Assembly (NCBI RefSeq): GCF_018918185.1
Contig: NZ_JAHLPZ010000005.1
Location: 124,001-188,000 of the forward strand
DNA length: 64,000 bases
Direction of reading: 5' to 3'
Source of the DNA: Eubacterium sp. MSJ-21
Lineage (GTDB): Bacteria; Bacillota; Clostridia; Lachnospirales; Lachnospiraceae
The notes beneath the pieces were generated by a model that made no database searches, had not been told where the DNA came from, and saw only the letters and a list, made by a program, of their open reading frames with translations. Below are positions 32,795 through 40,957 of this stretch, in pieces. The first letter of the stretch is position 1. The number at the start of each line of letters is the position of its first letter. A program made the translations under genes and the position numbers.

Positions 32795-34387
32795 ATGGAT
32801 CGATCAATGATTTCAATGATATATTTTGTCGCATTGCTTGCGCTATTTCTGATTATGGTTATAGCAACAATTGCTGTGATTGCAAGCAAGTCAAAGCGCC
32901 GCTATGATGACGAGGATGAGTTTGAGGATGGAACAGAGTATGAAGATACCGAACAGCCGGACGAAGGACAAACGGTATTTGATGATGCGGATGCCATGTT
33001 ATCGGATGATTTCTATGTAGATAATCTGGATATGCCGAGTGGAGATTCTGCGTTTGCACAGGATGAGGCTGGCTATGACGATGAGTATGAAGATGAATAC
33101 GCTGAGGCTGGCGGGTATGACACTGATATAGACGAGGGTGACTATGAAGAAGTTGATGCAGCTGATGTAGATGATTCTTACGAAGATTATGAGAACGTAG
33201 AAGTTGACGACTATGACGCAGAGCTTGATAGTGCATTTGATGTACCGGGATCTTTGCAGATTGATCACGAACAGGCAAATGCACCGACACAGGAGATTGA
33301 CACAAAGGCAGTTAAGGAAGAACGATGGAATTCAATGCAGGAAAAGGAAACACCGGTGGAAGATGCAGATGTTATTCCAGAGATTGAAACAGAATTGGAA
33401 ACACCAGTGGAAGATGCAGATATAGATATAACTGAGACATCAGAAACAGAGCACATAGAAGAAGCTATGCCGGATGTTTACGGGGAACCGGAAGATGTGG
33501 AAAGTAATTTCGCTGAACCGGAGGAAATTACGGATTCATCGGAATCGGAGAATATTACAGAAACGTCGGAACTGATAGAAAAAGGTGTTCCAACAGAACA
33601 GGAACCGGAATCTGTTACAACGACAGAGGAACCAGCAGAAACAGAGATGCCGGTTGAATCTCCAAAGAAGCAGAAGAAAAAACATGTAAGAAAGCAGAAG
33701 AAACAACCGGAAGCGGTTGCAGAACCGAAACCAGAGGCTTCAAAAGAAGACTTTTCTGATTCGGCATTTGGACCGGATATTCCGGAGATCAATATCAGTA
33801 ACGAAGCGCTTGCTGCGTCCGTACGGGAAGCAGAGGCGATGGGTGCAGCCATCATGGGAGATCTGAAGGCGGCAAAGGTGCCGGTTGAGACGATGTTTGG
33901 CATCAATGAAGAGCTTTCTTCCTATGGTTCAAAGAAGAATAAACGTGCGAAATCCAAGGTTGCAAGTGACGAGGATTTCTATTGGTATAACAAAGAGGAT
34001 GCGGCAGACCGTCCGGCACGCCGTCCGATTGAAGCATATTATCACCATTTTAATATTGCAGATGACTGCATCGAGGATTTGTTGGTAGAGATGTATGACT
34101 GTGCATTGGTTCGTACTGAGGAAATCCGCTATATCGCATATGGCATTGAACCGCGGACACTTACGATGAAGGAGATTATGTCAGGTACGGTTTCCTTGAA
34201 TGATCACAAGAAGAAGGAGCCGACGGAACAGGATCTGGTCCGCATCTACGAGAAGTGGTGTGGCTATGTGGATCATCTGCTGGATAAGGTGGAAATTCAT
34301 GCAGACGAGTATACAATTCAGGAAATCCGCAAACAATTATGTGCGTACGGACGAAATGACGTCGATACATTATTGGAAGGAAAATAG
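32795..34387 (+). CDS. Membrane-anchored acidic protein of unknown function
   Basis: 530 residues. An N-terminal membrane segment (about 7-32) with a basic stop (SKSKRR) is followed by a strongly acidic, low-complexity region to about residue 330. This region holds two copies of the octapeptide TPVEDADV/TPVEDADI and Glu/Thr/Pro-rich sequence, then a Lys-rich patch (KKQKKKHVRKQKKQPE). The C-terminal 180 residues look folded (FYWYNKEDAADRPARRPIE ... YGRNDVDTLLE). No known domain was recognised. The following DUF2156 gene begins 6 bases after the stop, so they probably share a transcript. Confidence 0.65.
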   Translation: MDRSMISMIYFVALLALFLIMVIATIAVIASKSKRRYDDEDEFEDGTEYEDTEQPDEGQTVFDDADAMLSDDFYVDNLDMPSGDSAFAQDEAGYDDEYEDEYAEAGGYDTDIDEGDYEEVDAADVDDSYEDYENVEVDDYDAELDSAFDVPGSLQIDHEQANAPTQEIDTKAVKEERWNSMQEKETPVEDADVIPEIETELETPVEDADIDITETSETEHIEEAMPDVYGEPEDVESNFAEPEEITDSSESENITETSELIEKGVPTEQEPESVTTTEEPAETEMPVESPKKQKKKHVRKQKKQPEAVAEPKPEASKEDFSDSAFGPDIPEINISNEALAASVREAEAMGAAIMGDLKAAKVPVETMFGINEELSSYGSKKNKRAKSKVASDEDFYWYNKEDAADRPARRPIEAYYHHFNIADDCIEDLLVEMYDCALVRTEEIRYIAYGIEPRTLTMKEIMSGTVSLNDHKKKEPTEQDLVRIYEKWCGYVDHLLDKVEIHADEYTIQEIRKQLCAYGRNDVDTLLEGK

Positions 34388-34393
34388 ACAAAT

Positions 34394-35293
34394 ATGGACA
34401 TTATCAGACCGAGTATCGAGACCAAAGAGTTATTAGATCATTATTTACAGTATAATCATTACAGAGGATGCGAATTTTCCGCTGCAAACAGCCTGTTCTG
34501 GTGTGATTTCTATCAGACGAAATTCACGATTTTGGAGGACATGCTTGTGTTTTGCAGAGTGGAGGATGGTGTCCCGACTTCGTTTACGTTCCCGGTTGGG
34601 GAACACGATCCGAAGGATGCATTTGACAGAGTGGTAGATTACTTTGAAGAAAGTAATCTGCCATTTACTATGTATATGGTGGAGCCGGAAATGTTCGAGA
34701 TGATCGAGCGTTGGTATCCGGGACAGTACAAGATTGAATATGACAGAGACAGCGCAGATTATCTGTACAGACAGGAGTCGCTTGCGACACTTACGGGCAA
34801 GAAGCTGCATGCAAAGCGGAACCATATCAACCGATTTTTAGAGAATTATCCGGATTACCAGTATGAGCGGATCAATTGGAAAAACTGGCAGGAATGTCTG
34901 GAATTAGAAGAAGCCTGGGCGCGTGAGAATAATCCGGAGCACGATGGGGATAAGGAAAATGAGAAAGCAATCATTGCCTATGCGCTGGAGCATCGGAAGA
35001 TGTTTGGCATGATTGGCGGACTGATCCGCGCGGATGGCAAGGTTGTTGCGTTTACTCTGGGAGAACGGTTAACAGAAGACACCTTTGATGTTCATTTTGA
35101 AAAGGCATACGCAGATGTACAAGGTGCGTATGCCATGATTAATCGGGAATTCGTCAGACGGGAACTGTCTGACTATACCTATATAAACCGGGAAGAAGAT
35201 ATGGGAATCCCGGGACTCCGACAGGCAAAGCTGTCCTATCAGCCGGACAGCCTTGTGGAGAAAGGAATTGTAACTAAGACTCGGACGCCGTAG
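34394..35293 (+). CDS. DUF2156 (GNAT-fold, aminoacyl-transferase-like) protein
   Basis: 299 residues resembling DUF2156, whose fold is shared with the C-terminal domain of MprF lysyl-phosphatidylglycerol synthase. Landmarks: YRGCEFSAANSLFWC near 22-36, KLHAKRNHINRFLENYPDY near 137-155 and a C-terminal YINREEDMGIPGLRQAKLSY. No membrane segment, so it is a soluble stand-alone version; the substrate is unknown. AAGGAAAAT lies upstream of the ATG. Its last 20 bases overlap the convergent DUF368 gene. Confidence 0.78.
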   Translation: MDIIRPSIETKELLDHYLQYNHYRGCEFSAANSLFWCDFYQTKFTILEDMLVFCRVEDGVPTSFTFPVGEHDPKDAFDRVVDYFEESNLPFTMYMVEPEMFEMIERWYPGQYKIEYDRDSADYLYRQESLATLTGKKLHAKRNHINRFLENYPDYQYERINWKNWQECLELEEAWARENNPEHDGDKENEKAIIAYALEHRKMFGMIGGLIRADGKVVAFTLGERLTEDTFDVHFEKAYADVQGAYAMINREFVRRELSDYTYINREEDMGIPGLRQAKLSYQPDSLVEKGIVTKTRTP

Positions 35294-36188
35294 ATTCCGG
35301 TGCTCCGAGTTTTTCCATGAATAAGGTTAATGCTACACATGCAACCAGCAGAACCACACCGACGATGATGGATGTGGCGGAAGTCCCTTTCATGCTGTAT
35401 TCCTGATTTACTTTATAGAATATTGAAATTGGCGAAGAGGCTACAAGTGCTAAGATTCCGCTGAACGTCGCAGATGCAAAATGCTTCAACAGATAGCTTA
35501 TGAGCTTGGAGATAAAGAAGATTCCAAGTACACAGCCAATCGCAAAAGGGATCAGGATGTAAAGTTGATTCAGCATGCCCTGCAGATTCAGTGTGCGGAG
35601 TGCCTCTACAAACTGTTTTACAGAATTGATAACACCGAAGTAATATCCAAGGATCATAAGCACTAAAGAGCCACTGACACCAGGGATTACCATGGTTGCA
35701 CTTGCGATAACACCCATGAAGAAGATCTTCACGATCATACCGGCGCTTGCGGTAAGTGCAATGCCGCTTTCGCTGTCACCATTTAAAAATACCATTGCCA
35801 TTGCTATGGCAAGTAAAATCAAAAATACAAGAATGTTCACAAGCAGAGATTTTTTCTCCTCACTTTGCCAGCCGTCCTTCAGGGAACGTAAGATAGCCGG
35901 AATACCTCCGATGATCAGTCCTGTAAATGCACAGGAAGTTGCAAAAGGAAAGTTTGCAAGCAGCCACGGAATGATATAAGTAAAACCAACAACTCCAATT
36001 GCCATTCCGAGTATGATCGGAAGCAGGGTAAAAAAGCTTTTTTTGAAGCTTTTCAAGAGGCTGGAAATTGCATTCAGCAGTTTGTCATAGATGCCGAACG
36101 AAACTGCCATCGTACCTCCGCTGACCCCTGGAATAACATTTGCGATACCGACAAAAACACCTTTGATCAGATCAACTAAAAAATTCAC
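35274..36188 (-). CDS. DUF368 family polyprenyl-phosphate transporter (PopT-like)
   Basis: 304 residues, about eight to ten membrane segments. The family signature occurs twice in inverted-repeat style: NVIPGVSGGTMAVSFG near 18-33 and VIPGVSGSLVLMILGYYFG near 167-185. DUF368 proteins (PopT) have been identified as flippases recycling undecaprenyl phosphate to the inner leaflet, which feeds wall and teichoic acid synthesis. The 3' end overlaps the convergent DUF2156 gene. Confidence 0.85.
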   Translation of the reverse strand: MNFLVDLIKGVFVGIANVIPGVSGGTMAVSFGIYDKLLNAISSLLKSFKKSFFTLLPIILGMAIGVVGFTYIIPWLLANFPFATSCAFTGLIIGGIPAILRSLKDGWQSEEKKSLLVNILVFLILLAIAMAMVFLNGDSESGIALTASAGMIVKIFFMGVIASATMVIPGVSGSLVLMILGYYFGVINSVKQFVEALRTLNLQGMLNQLYILIPFAIGCVLGIFFISKLISYLLKHFASATFSGILALVASSPISIFYKVNQEYSMKGTSATSIIVGVVLLVACVALTLFMEKLGAPESTASES

Positions 36189-36404
36189 GTTTTCTTACTC
36201 CTTCATTATTATATTGAGTGTAACTTTTGAAATTATACTATGAAAGGTATAAAAAAACAATTTGAAAAAGGTAAATAAATTATAAATTATGAAAAACTTA
36301 TGAATTCGTATAAGAATGGGTTGCAATTCATGTTTTGACATGCTATTATATGTAGTATTAAAAACCACGTGTAATAGTTCTGAAAGAGTTGAAAGGCGAA
36401 AACT

Positions 36405-37235
36405 ATGAAATATAAGATTGTTGGAGACAGCTGTTGCGATTTTACAGCTGAGGATCTGAAAAAAGAATATATCAGCCGGGTGCCATTGATTCTCACAGTT
36501 GGAGACACGGATGTGATTGACGATGATACATTTGATCAGGAGAAATATCTGGATATGGTAGATCGTTGTCCAGATTGTCCACGTTCATCCTGCCCATCCC
36601 CAGAGAACTACATGCAGCATTTTGAGGGTGCTGAAAATGTATTTGTTGTGACACTTTCTTCTAAGCTGAGTGGATCCTACAACAGCGCGATGCTGGCAAA
36701 GCAGATCTATCAGGAGAACCATCCGGATGTGAAGATCCATGTGTTTGATTCCAAGTCTGCAGCGGCAGCACAGCATCTGATTTGTGAGCGTCTGGAGAGT
36801 TATATGGAGCAGAATCTTGATTTCAAGACAATCGTGGAAAAGACAGAAACATATGTTGGAGAGATCCGGACACTTTTCGTACTGGACAGTCTTGATACGA
36901 TGCGGAAGAATGGAAGAATTACGAAAGTAAAGGCATTGGCAGCCAATATGTTGAATATCAAGCCGGTATTGCATGGAGTGGATGGAGAAATCCAGCAGCT
37001 TGATCAGGCAAGGGGGATGAACAAAGCTTTAAATAAGCTGTTGTCACATATTGAGAAGAAAGGTTATGACAATACAAAACCGGTCCGGATTACGCAGTGC
37101 GGAAGCATGGAACGCTGTAAGAACGTGAAAAAGATTTTGATGGAACAGTTTGGATTTACAGATGTGAAGATTCTTGATGCCTATGGGGTCAGTACCACTT
37201 ACGAGAGCCGTGGTGGTGTGATTGTCTGTTTCTGA
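36405..37235 (+). CDS. DegV family fatty-acid-binding protein (copy 1)
   Basis: 276 residues. The DegV/FakB fold begins IVGDSCCDFTAEDL and continues with TLSSKLSGSYNSAMLA (about 84-99), FDSKSAAAAQ (about 114) and RKNGRITKVKALAANMLNIKPVL (about 167-189). FakB proteins bind a fatty acid and present it to the FakA kinase; the partner is not in the window. A TTGACA lies 70 bases upstream (36335) without a well-spaced -10. A strong terminator follows. Related to the gene at 38483 but divergent. Confidence 0.85.
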   Translation: MKYKIVGDSCCDFTAEDLKKEYISRVPLILTVGDTDVIDDDTFDQEKYLDMVDRCPDCPRSSCPSPENYMQHFEGAENVFVVTLSSKLSGSYNSAMLAKQIYQENHPDVKIHVFDSKSAAAAQHLICERLESYMEQNLDFKTIVEKTETYVGEIRTLFVLDSLDTMRKNGRITKVKALAANMLNIKPVLHGVDGEIQQLDQARGMNKALNKLLSHIEKKGYDNTKPVRITQCGSMERCKNVKKILMEQFGFTDVKILDAYGVSTTYESRGGVIVCF

Positions 37236-37260
37236 TATAACAATTTAAAAGATTTAAAAG

Positions 37261-37294
37261 GACAAGATGTGGAAAATATCTTGTCTTTTTTTTT
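37261..37294 (+). terminator. Rho-independent terminator after the first degV-like gene
   Basis: GACAAGAT (37261-37268) pairs with ATCTTGTC (37278-37285), followed by nine T. Confidence 0.85.
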
Positions 37295-37364
37295 ATGGAA
37301 TGATACTATTTATAAATACGCTTTTTACAGATGAATTGAAGTATGAAAATAGGAGTAACAAGCT

Positions 37365-38465
37365 ATGAAAAAAAAATTAAATCGAAGAAATAAACTGGCG
37401 GGCTGGCTGATTGGTGCCGTTTGTATGATGTTGGTTGGTGGCTGTGGGAAAAAACAGGATGGAACAACCGAGATGGTTACGACAGCAGCACCTGTAGTTG
37501 TTGCAACGAATGCGGATGCGGCACAGGAACCGGATCTGCCGATGGACGCAGATGGGTTTTATATTACAAATGATTATGTAAAAACTCTGGGTGAGACGAT
37601 TAATGTCCGTGTGGCGGCGTCTACAGATGCGGATATCTACAAATTGCTTCCGGGTGATGAGGTATTGAATCGTGTTGGTTACAATGAAGAGTGGACGAAG
37701 GTTCTTGTGGATGGCAGTACATTTTATGTGTATTCCGAATATGTGATTCAGACAGAGCCGCCAGCCGGAATCCTGCCAGATACAACCGAGGAAGAAACGC
37801 CGACGGATACGGCGACAAAAAGTGATGCCGATAAGATAAAGAAGATTGTTATGCTTGATCCAGCCAATCAGGCAGTTGTGAATGCCGAGCAGGTCGAGAT
37901 CGGACCGGATACTGATGTGACCAAGCAGGGGGCTTCTACCGGAAATGTTGGAACGACACTTGGAACGAAAGAAAGTGAATTGAATTTAACCTATGCGAAT
38001 CTGTTAAAGACTGAGCTGGAAAGCCGTGGATATCAGGTGTTGATGACAAGAGATACCGATGAGATCAATCTGTCAAACAAGGATCGCGCATTGCTTGCAA
38101 ATGATTCGGAAGCAACGGTGTATGTGCGTATCCAGATGAACTTTAGTGAGAACAGCTCTCTGGCGGGTGTAATGGGTGTGTGCATGACGCAGGACAGTGA
38201 GTTTAACAGTGATTTGTACAATGACAGTTACCGTCTGACAACGAGATTGATGCAGGGAGTTCTGGATAACACAGCATGTGCTAATCAGGGAATCTACGAG
38301 ACGGATCAGATGACAGCGATTAACTGGAGTGAAAAGCCGGTAGCACTGATCAAGCTGGGATATCTGAGCAATGCAGAGGAAGAATCCAAGTTGATTGACA
38401 AGGATTATCAGAAAGAGATCATTCAGGGACTTGCAGATGGCTTGGATGCGTATTATGGATATTAA
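37365..38465 (+). CDS. SH3/amidase_3-fold lipoprotein with degenerate active site
   Basis: 366 residues. A signal peptide with lipobox LVGGC (Cys near residue 27) indicates a lipoprotein. A bacterial SH3 domain (about 68-125) precedes an Amidase_3 (N-acetylmuramoyl-L-alanine amidase) fold (about 160-366). Expected zinc and catalytic residues are replaced: DPGHGG is DPANQ, the SIHAN His is RIQMN, and the Glu of LIETGF is LIKLGY; only the KESEL Glu remains. It therefore probably binds wall peptides or regulates another amidase instead of cleaving. The gene sits between two degV-like genes, 17 bases before the second. Confidence 0.75.
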   Translation: MKKKLNRRNKLAGWLIGAVCMMLVGGCGKKQDGTTEMVTTAAPVVVATNADAAQEPDLPMDADGFYITNDYVKTLGETINVRVAASTDADIYKLLPGDEVLNRVGYNEEWTKVLVDGSTFYVYSEYVIQTEPPAGILPDTTEEETPTDTATKSDADKIKKIVMLDPANQAVVNAEQVEIGPDTDVTKQGASTGNVGTTLGTKESELNLTYANLLKTELESRGYQVLMTRDTDEINLSNKDRALLANDSEATVYVRIQMNFSENSSLAGVMGVCMTQDSEFNSDLYNDSYRLTTRLMQGVLDNTACANQGIYETDQMTAINWSEKPVALIKLGYLSNAEEESKLIDKDYQKEIIQGLADGLDAYYGY

Positions 38466-38482
38466 ATTGGAGGATAGATTGT

Positions 38483-39355
38483 ATGCGAGACTATATCGTT
38501 ATAAGTGATTCAACGGCAGATCTGCCGATCGCGGTTGTAAAAGAGTTAGAGGTTCCGATCGTACCATTTTCCTATTCTATTGAGGAACAGGTATACGAGT
38601 ATTATCTGGATGAGCGCGACGGTGACATCGGAAGCTTTTATGAGCGTCTGCGCAAGGGGGCGATGCCTGTGACATCACAGATCAATCCGGTGATGTATCA
38701 GGATTTCTTTGAGCCATATGTAAAAGAAGGAAAGGATATCTTATATATCAGTTTTTCTTCCGGCTTAAGCGGTTCGTATCAATCCTCTGTGCTTGGCGCG
38801 GATATGGTGCTGGACAAATACCCGGAGGCAAAGGTTGTGTGTGTGGATTCCCGTTCAGCCGCTGTTGGACAGGGGGCGTTTCTGTATGAGATCGTGCGCA
38901 AGAAGCGGGAAGGGCTGGAACTGGATGTCCTTGCAGAGTGGGTGAAGCAGACACGTGGACATGTACATCATTGGTTTATGGTGGAAGATCTGTTCCATTT
39001 AAAACGCGGTGGACGTGTATCGACAGTAGAGGCGATGGTTGGAAGTGCGCTTAAAATCAAGCCGATACTGAGTGTAGATGAGGAAGGTAAGCTGGTGATC
39101 CGTTCCAAGGCGCGTGGCACGAACAAGGCAATGGAATATCTCATTGCAAAGACTGTTGAAGAGGGCGGAGATTTAGGGAAGCTTCGTGCCGTAATTGGAC
39201 ACGCGGATTGTATTGAAAAAGCAGAGAAATTAAAACAGATGGCAGTGGATGCAGGCATGCAGGCGGACAATCTGATGATCGCACCGATTGGGCCAATCAT
39301 CGGTACCCATGTCGGTTCCGGTATGTTAGCGATTGCGTTTGTAACAAATATGTAA
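38483..39355 (+). CDS. DegV family fatty-acid-binding protein (copy 2)
   Basis: 290 residues of the DegV/FakB family: VISDSTADLP at the start, TSQINPVMYQDFF near 72, SFSSGLSGSYQSSVLGADM near 92-110, DSRSAAVGQG near 128, and LKRGGRVSTVEAMVGSALKIKPIL near 173-196. The C-terminus ends in GPIIGTHVGSGMLAIAFV as in typical FakB. GGAGG lies upstream of the ATG; co-transcription with the pseudo-amidase is likely. Its final codons overlap the first WalR-type box of the next gene. Confidence 0.88.
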   Translation: MRDYIVISDSTADLPIAVVKELEVPIVPFSYSIEEQVYEYYLDERDGDIGSFYERLRKGAMPVTSQINPVMYQDFFEPYVKEGKDILYISFSSGLSGSYQSSVLGADMVLDKYPEAKVVCVDSRSAAVGQGAFLYEIVRKKREGLELDVLAEWVKQTRGHVHHWFMVEDLFHLKRGGRVSTVEAMVGSALKIKPILSVDEEGKLVIRSKARGTNKAMEYLIAKTVEEGGDLGKLRAVIGHADCIEKAEKLKQMAVDAGMQADNLMIAPIGPIIGTHVGSGMLAIAFVTNM

Positions 39356-39413
39356 CAAACTATTGACACCTTTGTAAGATAATGTTAAGATACATTTGTA
39401 ATAAAAATGTAAC
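39340..39413 (+). promoter_or_regulatory. Promoter with two WalR-type boxes
   Basis: TGTAAC-AAATA-TGTAAC (39340-39356) and TGTAAT-AAAAA-TGTAAC (39397-39413) both fit the WalR consensus TGTWAH-N5-TGTWAH exactly. Between them lies a promoter: TTGACA (39363-39368), 17 bases, TAAGAT (39386-39391). The first box ends 6 bases before the -35, an activator position; the second covers the expected transcript start. Confidence 0.75.
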
Positions 39414-39457
39414 AATGTACGAAAAAAGTTACAAAATTATTTTGCAAGGTGAAAGAA

Positions 39458-40813
39458 ATGAGTAGAAGAACGAAGTTAAAAGTACGGAATATGCGGTTAT
39501 TTCTTACAAAGAATGTATTTAACAGTCGTTACATAGTCAGAAATATTTTAGCTTTTACGATTATGATTACAGTGATTGCCATGTGTGCAGGGGCTGTTAT
39601 CGTAATTGGTGATAAAAAAGAAGCAAAGGCAGAGACCGCAATCGCTTCAGGAAATGTGGAAGAGGTTGTAATTCTGGACGGTTCGATGGCTTCTATGAAC
39701 GCATCCGGAACAAATATGATCCGTGCGGATTTAGAGTCTGTCATGACAGCAGATAAGGAAGCAAAAGAAAAAGAAGTGGTTGCTGCGGCAGTTGCTGCTG
39801 AGTTTACAGATAAGTGTGCAGCCAATCGAGATGATGTGAATGTCCGTGCAGAGGCATCTACAGATTCTGCAATCGTTGGACACATGAATATCGGAGCCTG
39901 TGGCGATGTACTTGCACAGGCAGATGGATGGGTGCAGATTACATCCGGTGATGTAAAAGGATATGTAAAAGCGGATTATGTGACAGTCGGTGAGGAAGCA
40001 TATGCGCTTGCAAAGAAGTATTATTCTATGACAGCCGTTGCAAAAGAGGATGGCATCAACCTTCGTGCAGCTGCGAGTAAGGACGCTGAGGTTGTTGGCG
40101 CGGTTTATGAGAATGTAACTTATACTGTTACACCTGAGAAAACAGATGATGCATGGGTATGCCTTCAGGTAGCGACGGGTGCAGAGGGATATGCAAGTGC
40201 AGATTATATGGAAGTCACAGAGGGATATCGTGTGGCAGAGCCTGTGGATGAGGTAGAGGCGGAAAATGATGCGACATCAGAAGATACAGCATCTACAACA
40301 GAGGAGAAAAAGGCAACAGGCAGTGTGGAGGAGAACAAACAGACAACACAGACCACAACGGAGAAGCCTTCGACAACACAGCAGACTACTACGGAAGCGA
40401 CAACACAGGCAAATAACAGTTCTACAATTGGTTCTTCATCCAGAACACCAGTATCTTTGAGTGATGCAGATATTAATCTGATGGCGGCTGTTATGACATT
40501 GGAATGTGGTAGTGAGTCCTATGAGGGACAGCTTGCAGTCGCAAATGTAATATTGAATCGTTTGCAGTCCGGCGCATGGGGCAACACGATCAGTAGTGTC
40601 GTGTATGCAGCAAATCAGTTCAGTGTAGTATCGGATTCCAGATTACAGGGACTGATTCAGAATGGTGCACAGGCAAGCTGTATTCAGGCAGCCAGAGATG
40701 CATGTGCAGGAAATAACAACATCGGAGATCTGATGTCATTCCGTCCGGCAAGAAATGTGGATACAAGTACACTTGGTACTTACAAGCAAATCGGAAATCA
40801 CGTGTTCTTTTAA
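39458..40813 (+). CDS. SH3-domain cell wall hydrolase (SleB/CwlJ type)
   Basis: 451 residues. An N-terminal membrane or signal segment (about 29-50) leads to two bacterial SH3 domains (about 127-175 and 200-255), a Thr/Glu/Gln-rich linker (about 265-335), and a C-terminal Hydrolase_2 domain (about 345-451). The latter has LMAAVMTLECGSESYEGQ, with the catalytic Glu in LECGSE, and AVANVILNRL. SleB-type enzymes are lytic transglycosylases; in non-spore contexts they act in wall turnover. ATG 39458 is chosen over GTG 39449 because AAGGTGA lies just upstream. Two WalR-type boxes flank its promoter. Confidence 0.85.
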   Translation: MSRRTKLKVRNMRLFLTKNVFNSRYIVRNILAFTIMITVIAMCAGAVIVIGDKKEAKAETAIASGNVEEVVILDGSMASMNASGTNMIRADLESVMTADKEAKEKEVVAAAVAAEFTDKCAANRDDVNVRAEASTDSAIVGHMNIGACGDVLAQADGWVQITSGDVKGYVKADYVTVGEEAYALAKKYYSMTAVAKEDGINLRAAASKDAEVVGAVYENVTYTVTPEKTDDAWVCLQVATGAEGYASADYMEVTEGYRVAEPVDEVEAENDATSEDTASTTEEKKATGSVEENKQTTQTTTEKPSTTQQTTTEATTQANNSSTIGSSSRTPVSLSDADINLMAAVMTLECGSESYEGQLAVANVILNRLQSGAWGNTISSVVYAANQFSVVSDSRLQGLIQNGAQASCIQAARDACAGNNNIGDLMSFRPARNVDTSTLGTYKQIGNHVFF

Positions 40814-40833
40814 TAAAATTGAAAAGCATAAGA

Positions 40834-40869
40834 CAACATCCTGGCACTTTGTCAGGGTGTTGTTTTTTT
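40834..40869 (+). terminator. Rho-independent terminator after the wall hydrolase
   Basis: CAACATCCTGGCA pairs with the TCAGGGTGTTG arm and is followed by seven T. Confidence 0.85.
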
Positions 40870-40890
40870 CTGTATTATAACCAGGTGTGA

Positions 40891-40923
40891 AACATTGACA
40901 TCAATGTTTTAGTTTGCTAAACT
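40891..40923 (+). promoter_or_regulatory. Glycosyltransferase operon promoter with overlapping palindromes
   Basis: TTGACA (40895-40900), 17 bases, TAAACT (40918-40923). The -35 lies inside the perfect palindrome AACATTGACATCAATGTT (40891-40908), and AGTTT-GCT-AAACT (40911-40923) covers the -10. A dimeric repressor could bind either site. Confidence 0.6.
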
Positions 40924-40957
40924 GACTACAATTATAAGGATAGGGAAGAATGCAACT

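Noticed and set aside
36335-36361. Promoter of the first degV-like gene
   Set aside because: TTGACA is perfect, but the only -10-like hexamer (TATTAA) is 15 bases away, so it is not listed as a supported promoter.
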